Shown: in pieces, positions 1 through 5,439 of the stretch
Position numbering within the stretch: the stretch's first letter is position 1
Layout: every line of letters begins with the position of its first letter
Assembly: GCF_029067145.1 (NCBI RefSeq)
Contig: NZ_JAIEFA010000090.1
Coordinates: 1 to 9,009, forward strand
Reading direction: 5' to 3'
Source: Helicobacter sp.
GTDB taxonomy: Bacteria; Campylobacterota; Campylobacteria; Campylobacterales; Helicobacteraceae
Length of the DNA stretch: 9,009 bases
Notes under the pieces: generated by a model
The model's input: only the letters and a program-made list of their open reading frames with translations
Told to the model about the DNA's origin: nothing
Database searches by the model: none
Program-made: the position numbers and the translations under genes

Positions 1-99
1 TACTTGCAGGGGATAGAAAGCGAAAAATACAAACTTCAAACAAGATTATATTCATTTGTCTGTAATTTTGTTTTTGATAGAATACAAGTTAAAAATTAG
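1..99 (+). CDS. 3' end of an unidentified protein (partial)
   Basis: Frame 1 is open from the window edge to a TAG at 97-99. It encodes about 32 residues, beginning YLQGIESEKYKL and ending in a mixed aromatic/basic tail (FVFDRIQVKN). It lies 11 bases upstream of the restriction endonuclease pseudogene on the same strand. It could therefore be the C-terminus of another member of the same R-M cluster, such as a second methyltransferase, but I see no motif that shows this. A candidate promoter for the next gene lies inside its last codons. The frame is only short, so chance openness cannot be fully excluded. Confidence 0.5.
   Translation, partial: YLQGIESEKYKLQTRLYSFVCNFVFDRIQVKN
75..83 (+). 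promoter_or_regulatory. Extended -10 promoter for the R-M genes
   Basis: TGATAGAAT fits the TGN-TATAAT extended -10 of Helicobacter/Campylobacter vegetative promoters with one mismatch in the hexamer, and T-rich sequence lies just upstream. Transcription would start near position 90, about 20 bases before the ATG at 111. A purine-rich ribosome site (AGGAGA, 98-103) lies between them. This is a motif match only. Confidence 0.4.
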
Positions 100-110
100 G
101 AGAATGAGAG

Positions 111-754
111 ATGACGCAAAATTTACAAGAATTAATTAAAATTTATTCGCTCAACTCTCATATTGATTTTAGTACATATTTATTAGGACAATCAAAAGAT
201 ACACTCATCGCCCTTTTAAGTGAGATTTTGACAATCTATATTAATGACAAAAATAGCTCTACGATTAGGGAGGCTTTAAGTGTTACTCTGGCTGGTTATA
301 CACATAATCCTGAAAAGTTGGGCTTTAATGGTTTTAGACAAAATAGCTTTGGCAAACCTATTAATTGTGAAGCAAAACCTAAAAATATACGCTCTAGTGA
401 AAACAAAAATTAAATGGTGGTGGAAATTTTACTGATTACACTTGGGCAAGATTCCATAAAGATAAACAAGAAAATCTTAATTTACTCATTAGTGGTTTTT
501 TAGATGGAAGATTGCTTTATCTGTTTGAATTTCCATTCAGTGATACCCATTTTCTAACACATTTAGAATCACAACTCAACAAAAAATTTCCCAATGGAGA
601 TATTAGGGGACTTTATTTGCGAAGTGCATCTTTTAGCTTCACTCATTATAAAAATGCAGAAATTCATATCATTTATATTTGTCCTCAATTAGAAATGTAT
701 GAAAAATTTTTAGAGAAAAATTTATTTGCTTTTTTAAAGGCACACTTATGCTAA
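111..754 (+). pseudogene. Type II restriction endonuclease, frameshifted
   Basis: Two ORFs form one broken gene. The first runs from ATG 111, with AGGAGA seven bases upstream, to a stop at 411-413. The second frame is open from 401 to 754. Adding one A to the A5 run at 405-409 joins them into about 214 residues: the reading becomes ENKKLNGGG and continues as GNFTDYTWARF. The N-terminal part contains CEAKPKN at residues 86-92. This resembles the E-x-K half of a PD-(D/E)xK nuclease site, but the upstream acidic partner is not obvious. The second part has NLLISGFLDGRLLYLFEFPF, and the C-terminus overlaps the methyltransferase start by seven bases. The role as the restriction partner comes mainly from this tight coupling to a methyltransferase, plus a general resemblance to small type II enzymes. 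Recognition sequence unknown. As written, the enzyme would be truncated at 100 residues and probably inactive. Confidence 0.6.
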
Positions 755-1574
755 TTTGTGGCGATACTCTAAACGAGCTTAAAAAATTAGAGGATAATAG
801 CGTAGATGTGGGAGTAACCTCACCACCTTATAACAAACAAGAAAATAAAAAAGGTTGGCTTGTCAAAAATGTCTTATATGATAATACTTGTGATAAACTT
901 AGTGAGGAAGAGTATCAAGCAAATCAAATTGCGGTATTAAACGAAATGTATAGAATCACAAAAGAAGGAGGAAGTTTTTTTATAATCATAAGATTCGTTG
1001 GGAAAAAGGCAAACTGCTTCACCCATTGCAATGGATTTTTCAAACAAAATGGAATCTTAGACAGGAAATTATTTGGGATAGGGGAATCGCAGCAAATATA
1101 CGCGGTTGGAGATTTTGGCAGGTAGAGGAAAGAATTTATTGGCTTTCAAAACCAAAGGGTAAAAATCTCATTGGGGAGGAACTACAAAGTCGCCACGCCC
1201 TTTTAAGTTCTATTTGGAGAATCCGACCAGAAAACAATAATACCCACCCCGCACCTTTTCCCCTTGCTTTACCTTTGCGTTGTATTTTTTCTGTTTTAAA
1301 CGAAAATGGGGGTATTGTGATTGACCCTTATTGTGGCAGTGGAACAACAGGAATCGCAGCGAAAATTCTAAATTGTAATTTTATAGGGATTGATAACTCA
1401 AAGCAATATCTAAATACTGCTGAAGAAAGAATTGCAAACTATCAAAATTTTTTAAAAGAAGCGCAATTGGAATTAGATTTGCATAATGTTAAAGAAAGTT
1501 TTAGTGAAAAAAAGGCAAAAGGCAAAACAAAGAATAGATTTATCTCGCCAAATCAAAATCTCTTGAATTTTTAG
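748..1574 (+). pseudogene. Beta-class N4-cytosine/N6-adenine DNA methyltransferase, frameshifted
   Basis: This gene would transfer a methyl group from S-adenosylmethionine to an exocyclic amino group in DNA, protecting the host against its partner endonuclease. ATG 748 has AAAGG at 736-740. The first frame ends at 1125. The true continuation is the frame that reads through 1574. Restoring one T in the T7 run at 975-981 gives GGSFFYNHKIRWEKGK and one protein of about 275 residues. Catalytic motif IV, TSPPYN, is at residues 24-29. EEGG-type spacing (KEGGSFF) comes before the break. EIIWDRG and EERIYWLSKPKG follow it, then HPAPFPLALP. SAM-binding motif I, DPYCGSGTTG, starts near residue 193. Motif IV before motif I defines the beta class. 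The C-terminal ~35 residues are lysine-rich. Without the missing base the product loses motif I and cannot bind SAM. TSPPY occurs in both N4C and N6A enzymes, so the methylated base is open. Confidence 0.85.
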
Positions 1575-1604
1575 AGTAAATCCTAAGCATAAATCACAAA
1601 GCGT

Positions 1605-1621
1605 CAAGATTCCTAATCTTG
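1605..1621. terminator. Hairpin between convergent genes
   Basis: CAAGATT at 1605-1611 and AATCTTG at 1615-1621 are perfectly complementary with a three-base loop. The hairpin abuts the thyX stop codon and lies 30 bases past the methyltransferase stop. It is in the right place for a bidirectional terminator between convergent genes. The stem is short and AT-rich, and neither side has a clean T-tract, so its strength is doubtful. Confidence 0.4.
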
Positions 1622-2251
1622 TTATCGCTCTTCCTCCATACATTCCTCAAACAAAAACCTATGCTCGCTTGGTAAAGATTCAAAAAGCGCACACGCAAGA
1701 TTACGAATCTCCCACAACGCGCTTTTAGAACTACGCAAACTTAAAAAATTTTGCAAACTTCGCGCATTGATACTCCAAGTCAGTTCAGTTTTATAAGATT
1801 CTGGCATTGCAAACTTCACCAAATCATTACTGATATTTTCTTGTAACAAAAGGCGCAAATTTTCCAAAGCCTGCACACTTGCTCTATCCACCGCTTCATT
1901 TTGAGTAAAAACTAAAAATTTCCCTGCACGCGAGAAATTTACCTCATCTAAAGGCAAAAAGGATTCTGCATTTTTTAGCTCTTTTAGAGTATAACGCGTG
2001 GATTTCACGCTCAAAGACGCGATTCTATGGCGCGCCAATTCTTGCAAAGTCGCGCGTGAGATTCCTTGAATATAAAAAGTATAATGCAAATGCTCCAAAG
2101 TTGAAGCGTGTTTGAATTTATTTCCCACGCGATAAATCAATTCTTTATCCTTTTCTCCTCCATTGTCGCTTTTCTCAAAACTCTGCCAACAAGTGCGAAT
2201 CGCGTGCGCGCAAATATTTAATTCTGTATAATTTAAAAGCGTGATTTGCAT
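1622..2251 (-). CDS. thyX: FAD-dependent thymidylate synthase ThyX
   Basis: ThyX makes dTMP from dUMP using methylenetetrahydrofolate as carbon donor and reduced FAD/NADPH as electron source. It is a cytoplasmic homotetramer, and it replaces the ThyA enzyme found in many other bacteria. The 209-residue length is normal. The family signature RHR-x7-S is present: R74-H75-R76 and S84, in RHRIASLSVKSTRY. HASTLEH at 48-54 and the conserved C-terminal block ARSLQNFLSLR at 163-173 also match; the latter contains arginines expected to contact dUMP. The ATG lies three bases after the ruvC stop. AAGGA in the last ruvC codons serves as its ribosome site, so the two genes form an operon and are probably translationally coupled. 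Nothing looks broken. Confidence 0.96.
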   Translation of the reverse strand: MQITLLNYTELNICAHAIRTCWQSFEKSDNGGEKDKELIYRVGNKFKHASTLEHLHYTFYIQGISRATLQELARHRIASLSVKSTRYTLKELKNAESFLPLDEVNFSRAGKFLVFTQNEAVDRASVQALENLRLLLQENISNDLVKFAMPESYKTELTWSINARSLQNFLSLRSSKSALWEIRNLACALFESLPSEHRFLFEECMEEER

Positions 2252-2254
2252 AGA

Positions 2255-2737
2255 TTATTCCTTAGCCTGAAGTTTTAATCGTTGTGCGTGTGTAATTGCT
2301 ATGGCGATTGCGTCTGTAATATCTAGCGGTTTAATTTCGCCCTTAAGCCCCAAAAGTCGCTTCACCATAAAGGCAACTTGTTCTTTTTGCGCTTTTCCAT
2401 TTCCTGTCAAAGCCTTTTTGATTTGTAAAGGCGTGTATTCGGTAAAATTTCCCAACTCTTGCAGAATCTTAAGGCTCAACGCTCCACGAAATTGTGCAAG
2501 CTTGATTACACTTTTGGGATTATACGCATAAAACATATCCTCAATTGCGACAGAATCAATAGAATGATTTTTCAATACCAAATCAATCCCCTCCACAAAC
2601 TCTAAAATTTGGTGTTGCAAGATTCTTTCTTTGATTTTTATCAAACCTGCCTCCACTAAAGAAATTGCATTTTTTTCTAATTTTATAATCGCATAACCGC
2701 AATTTCTACTTCCTGGGTCAATTCCTAAAATATTCAC
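2255..2737 (-). CDS. ruvC: Holliday junction endonuclease RuvC
   Basis: RuvC is the dimeric resolvase that cuts four-way junctions made in recombination and fork repair. It works with the RuvAB branch-migration motor. The protein has 160 residues, typical for the family, with an RNase H-like fold. It starts MNILGIDPGSRNCGYAI. The four metal-binding acidic residues are visible: D7, E66 (in VAIEDMFYAYNPKS), D139 and D142 (in PLDITDAIA). It is divergent from dnaA across about 130 bases and is the first gene of a ruvC-thyX pair. Its promoter must lie within the same AT-rich stretch that carries the origin boxes, so DnaA binding could affect it; that last point is inference. Confidence 0.97.
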   Translation of the reverse strand: MNILGIDPGSRNCGYAIIKLEKNAISLVEAGLIKIKERILQHQILEFVEGIDLVLKNHSIDSVAIEDMFYAYNPKSVIKLAQFRGALSLKILQELGNFTEYTPLQIKKALTGNGKAQKEQVAFMVKRLLGLKGEIKPLDITDAIAIAITHAQRLKLQAKE

Positions 2738-2797
2738 TCATTTCCTTAAAATAGTTTAAAAAATTGCGTAATAATATAAAATTTTTAGTAATTTTGA

Positions 2798-2805
2798 GAT
2801 AAAAT
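2798..2805 (+). promoter_or_regulatory. Probable dnaA promoter -10 element
   Basis: GATAAAAT contains TAAAAT (2800-2805), one mismatch from TATAAT, with T-rich sequence upstream. Transcription would begin near 2812, so all three DnaA boxes would lie in the transcribed leader. That layout suits repression of dnaA by its own product. Motif match only. Confidence 0.4.
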
Positions 2806-2823
2806 CGTTCCAAATTTCACGAG

Positions 2824-2854
2824 TTATTCACATCTTATTCACACCTGTGAATAA
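2824..2854. other. DnaA box cluster, putative upstream origin part (oriC1)
   Basis: Three perfect copies of TTATTCACA, the DnaA box known from Helicobacter and Wolinella, lie at 2824-2832 (+), 2835-2843 (+) and 2846-2854 (-). Their left ends are exactly 11 bp apart, with two-base gaps, so all face about the same side of the helix. The second and third form a perfect inverted repeat around CC. The upstream 85 bases (2738-2823) are strongly AT-rich. In related species the origin is split into parts either side of dnaA, and this would be the upstream part. The same sites probably also let DnaA control its own gene. Confidence 0.85.
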
Positions 2855-2857
2855 CTT

Positions 2858-2863
2858 TAAAGG
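2858..2863 (+). promoter_or_regulatory. Ribosome binding site that decides the dnaA start
   Basis: TAAAGG is the only Shine-Dalgarno-like sequence near the dnaA N-terminus. It is seven bases before TTG 2871, and lies downstream of, not before, the competing GTG at 2847. It therefore supports the TTG start. Confidence 0.65.
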
Positions 2864-2870
2864 CAAAAAT

Positions 2871-4166
2871 TTGAATCAAATTTTATTACAACTTAAAGAT
2901 GAAATCACAACTTTTGAATTTGAAAATTATATCAATCAAATTACCTATAATGAAAAATATTCTCGTGAAGATAGAATCGTGCTAAACGCACCTAATGTTT
3001 TAATTGCAAGTTGGGTAAAAACAAAATATGCGGACAAAATCGCTCATCTTTTTGAAATCCATAATGGTTTGAAGCCTGAAATCATTGTAGAAGTCGCAAA
3101 TTCTAGTAAAAAGAAAGAAAACAAAAGTAATGTGCGCAACAAACAAAGTGGAACAACAAATCTCAATCCCTCTTTTACTTTTGATTCCTTTGTTGTGGGC
3201 AATTCTAATACCTTTGCTTTTAATGTTGCCAAAGCTGTGGCACAAAATCAAAGTATCAAATACAATCCTCTTGTAATTTATGGCAATACGGGCTTGGGCA
3301 AAACACATTTATTAAACGCAATTGGCAATGCAAATATTCTTGTAGGCAAAAATGTCATTTATACAACAAGCGAACAATTTTTGAATGATTTTTTGCTGCA
3401 TATTCGCAACAACACAATGGAGCGATTCCGTGAAAAATATCGGGCTTGTGATTATTTGCTGATTGATGATATTCAATTTTTGAGTGGAAAAGAGCAAATT
3501 CAAGAAGAATTTTTTCACACTTTTAATGAGCTCAAAGAAAACAATAAACAAATTGTCTTAACCTCTGACCGCCCACCAAAAGATATGAAAGGCTTAGAAG
3601 AGCGTTTGAAAACTCGTTTTACTTCCGGACTTTTAGCAGATATTCAACCTCCAGAATTAGAAACAAAAATCAACATTATTCGCGCAAAATGCGAATTAGA
3701 TAGAATTCATCTTGATGATACCATTATTCATTTCATCGCGGCGAATATTAATGATAATATTCGTGAAATTGAAGGTGTTTTGGTAAAGCTTAGTTTCTCA
3801 ATGAATGTTACAAATATTCAAGAAATTAGTCTTGACTTCATCAAAGATGTTTTAAAAGAATATATCAAAGAATCCAAAGAAAATGTTAGTATGGACAAAA
3901 TCATTGACACTGTTGCAAAATATTATAATCTCAAGCCCTCTGATATTAAAAGTAAGAATCGCTCAAAAAATATCGTAATTGCGCGTAAAATTGTAATTTA
4001 TTTAGCTCGCACTCTGACACCAAATTCTATGCCTTATCTTGCAAACTTCTTTGGAATGAAAGACCACAGCACAGTAAGCAAAGCAATGAAAAGCATTCAA
4101 GATGAAATCAATAACAATGCAAACTTTAAAACCATCATTGAAGAAATAAAAAATAAAATAAAATGA
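2871..4166 (+). CDS. dnaA: Chromosomal replication initiator protein DnaA
   Basis: DnaA is the AAA+ ATPase that binds DnaA boxes, melts the origin and loads the replicative helicase. I place the start at TTG 2871, giving 431 residues. AAAGG at 2859-2863 is seven bases upstream, and the resulting MNQILLQLKDEI matches the short N-terminus usual for this group. A GTG at 2847 would add eight residues but has no ribosome site and lies inside a DnaA box. Domain I spans about residues 1-75 and a variable lysine/asparagine-rich linker about 76-100. The AAA+ core has Walker A GNTGLGKT at 138-145, Walker B LLIDD at 196-200, and the EERLKTRF box near 243-250. Domain IV, the helix-turn-helix that reads the box, ends in the signature DHSTV at 398-402. 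All key motifs are present. Confidence 0.98.
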   Translation: MNQILLQLKDEITTFEFENYINQITYNEKYSREDRIVLNAPNVLIASWVKTKYADKIAHLFEIHNGLKPEIIVEVANSSKKKENKSNVRNKQSGTTNLNPSFTFDSFVVGNSNTFAFNVAKAVAQNQSIKYNPLVIYGNTGLGKTHLLNAIGNANILVGKNVIYTTSEQFLNDFLLHIRNNTMERFREKYRACDYLLIDDIQFLSGKEQIQEEFFHTFNELKENNKQIVLTSDRPPKDMKGLEERLKTRFTSGLLADIQPPELETKINIIRAKCELDRIHLDDTIIHFIAANINDNIREIEGVLVKLSFSMNVTNIQEISLDFIKDVLKEYIKESKENVSMDKIIDTVAKYYNLKPSDIKSKNRSKNIVIARKIVIYLARTLTPNSMPYLANFFGMKDHSTVSKAMKSIQDEINNNANFKTIIEEIKNKIK

Positions 4167-4195
4167 TTCTTTTAAATACAATAAAAACAAAGTTT

Positions 4196-4204
4196 TGCTA
4201 AAAT
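4196..4204 (+). promoter_or_regulatory. Extended -10 promoter for dnaN
   Basis: TGCTAAAAT matches TGN-TATAAT with one mismatch and is preceded by TTT. It predicts a transcript starting near 4211, with a leader of about 130 bases before the dnaN ATG. That leader would contain the near-consensus DnaA box and the 4255-4316 hairpin. Confidence 0.5.
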
Positions 4205-4254
4205 GGTGAATTAATGTGAAATCAAAAAATTTTATCTATTCACACAAAAACACG

Positions 4255-4316
4255 AATTTTAGAAGCTTGTAGCACTTATTCAACAATTCAAGCCCTCTAC
4301 TAATACTTCTAAAATT
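4255..4316. repeat. 11-bp inverted repeat with 40-base interior, dnaN leader
   Basis: AATTTTAGAAG at 4255-4265 is the exact reverse complement of CTTCTAAAATT at 4306-4316. Inside it, GTAG (4269-4272) can also pair with CTAC (4297-4300). The interior has two copies of ATTCAA at 4279-4284 and 4286-4291. The right arm ends 11 bases before the AAGGAG ribosome site (4328-4333). It may be an RNA stem in the dnaN leader or a DNA element of the origin. Confidence 0.6.
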
Positions 4317-4339
4317 TATAAATTAATAAGGAGCTTCGT

Positions 4340-5407
4340 ATGAATATCACCATTCCAAATAGTGTCTTAGACAATATTTTTACTTCTTTACAACCTTTTT
4401 TAGACAAAAAAGATTCCAGTCAAATCACTTCCCACATTTATCTTGAAACAAAAGATAATCAACTCATCTGTAAAGCCACAGATTTTGAAATAGGACTTTG
4501 TGCAATTAGTGATTCTTTAACCATTAACGAACACGGAATCGCAACGGTCAATGGGAAACAAGCATTAGACATTATCAAACGATTAAAAGAAGGTGATGTT
4601 AATCTTTATACTCATAACGAAAATCTCCATATTCAACAAAACAAAAGTTCTTTTAAACTTCCAATGTTTAATGCTCAAGAATTTCCAACCTTTCCAGAAT
4701 ACGAAAATCTACCAAAACTAGAAATTAATTCTTTGCAATTAATTACTTCAATGAAAAAAATTTTTCCTGTGATTGATATTAACAACCAAAAACGCGAATT
4801 AAATGGAGCTCTTTTAGATATTAAAGAATATTCTTATAATTTTGTAGCTACGGATACAAAGCGACTTGCAATGGTAAAATTTGATAACGCATCAGGAAGC
4901 AATCTCGCATTAATTTTCCCCAAAAAAGCAATCACAGAAATTCAAAGATTGTTCTTTGATAATCTTGAGCTTTTCTATAATGAAAAAGACATTATCATCA
5001 AATCTCAAAACTACATTTTCTTTTCTCATCTCATCAATGGAAAATTCCCAGATTATGAAAAAATCTTGCCAAAAGATATTGCAATACAGCTTACGATTCC
5101 AAAAGCAAAAATCATTGAAGGCATTAAAGTGATTAATTCTGTAACCAATGATGTAAAAATCACTTTCAAATCTAATGAAATTTTGTTTGAATCTCTAAGT
5201 CAAGACAATTCAGAAGCTAAAACACAAATTGAAATGAATCTTCCTTTAGAGGAAGAAATTGAAATTGGAATCAACTCTCGTCATGTCTTGGATTTTTTAC
5301 AGCAAATTGACACTGCCGATTTTATTTGGGAACTCAATGGCAAAAATGCTCCTTTCGTGTTAAAAAGTGAGAATTTCTCCACCGTTGTTATGCCTATTAT
5401 TATTTAA
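4340..5407 (+). CDS. dnaN: DNA polymerase III subunit beta (sliding clamp)
   Basis: The beta clamp is a ring-shaped dimer that holds DNA polymerase III and other partners on DNA. The 355 residues fit three repeated clamp domains, at about 1-118, 119-237 and 238-355. Family hallmarks include KATDFEIG near the N-terminus, the LPMFNAQEFPTFPEY block that closes domain 1, VATDTKRLA in domain 2, INGKFPDYEKILP, and the C-terminal VVMPIII, which corresponds to the hydrophobic tail that forms part of the partner-binding pocket. The ATG has a strong AAGGAG at 4328-4333. It is flanked by dnaA and gyrB in the usual replication cluster, and gyrB follows after 32 bases. No defects seen. Confidence 0.97.
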   Translation: MNITIPNSVLDNIFTSLQPFLDKKDSSQITSHIYLETKDNQLICKATDFEIGLCAISDSLTINEHGIATVNGKQALDIIKRLKEGDVNLYTHNENLHIQQNKSSFKLPMFNAQEFPTFPEYENLPKLEINSLQLITSMKKIFPVIDINNQKRELNGALLDIKEYSYNFVATDTKRLAMVKFDNASGSNLALIFPKKAITEIQRLFFDNLELFYNEKDIIIKSQNYIFFSHLINGKFPDYEKILPKDIAIQLTIPKAKIIEGIKVINSVTNDVKITFKSNEILFESLSQDNSEAKTQIEMNLPLEEEIEIGINSRHVLDFLQQIDTADFIWELNGKNAPFVLKSENFSTVVMPIII

Positions 5408-5439
5408 AATTTCTTTAGAATTACACAATTAGGAAAAAA

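Larger units (their letters stand above)
4167..4339. other. dnaA-dnaN intergenic region, candidate second origin part (oriC2)
   Basis: This 173-base gap is unusually long for an otherwise tight cluster. It holds a promoter motif (4196-4204), one near-consensus DnaA box CTATTCACA at 4236-4244 (one mismatch), a weaker TTATTCAAC at 4276-4284, an 11-bp inverted repeat at 4255-4265/4306-4316, and a very AT-rich stretch at 4311-4329. In Helicobacter and Wolinella the unwinding element is reported in the dnaA-dnaN gap, so this is the natural place for it. The sequence alone does not prove origin function. Confidence 0.5.

Noticed and set aside
512..754. An 80-residue gene starting at 512.
   Set aside because: There is no convincing start or ribosome site (the first codon is not ATG), and the frame is open back to 401. 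It is the second half of the endonuclease pseudogene.
1026..1574. Treating the second methyltransferase ORF as an independent gene with its own ATG at 1026.
   Set aside because: The frame is open upstream of 1026 and encodes conserved methyltransferase sequence back to the T7 run, so this ATG is internal to the broken gene.
3512..3520. TTTTTCACA within dnaA, close to the DnaA box consensus.
   Set aside because: It is a lone imperfect match inside coding sequence without clustering, so it is probably chance.
4184..4196. AAAAC-AAA-GTTTT as a dnaA terminator hairpin.
   Set aside because: A five-pair, nearly all-AT stem with a three-base loop is too weak, and it overlaps the dnaN promoter motif.
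4297..4312. Reading TAG-AAG-TAT-TAG-TAG on the minus strand, which resembles a DnaA-trio unwinding motif.
   Set aside because: The repeat is irregular and no good DnaA box lies directly next to it on the proper side, so it may be chance in AT-rich sequence.
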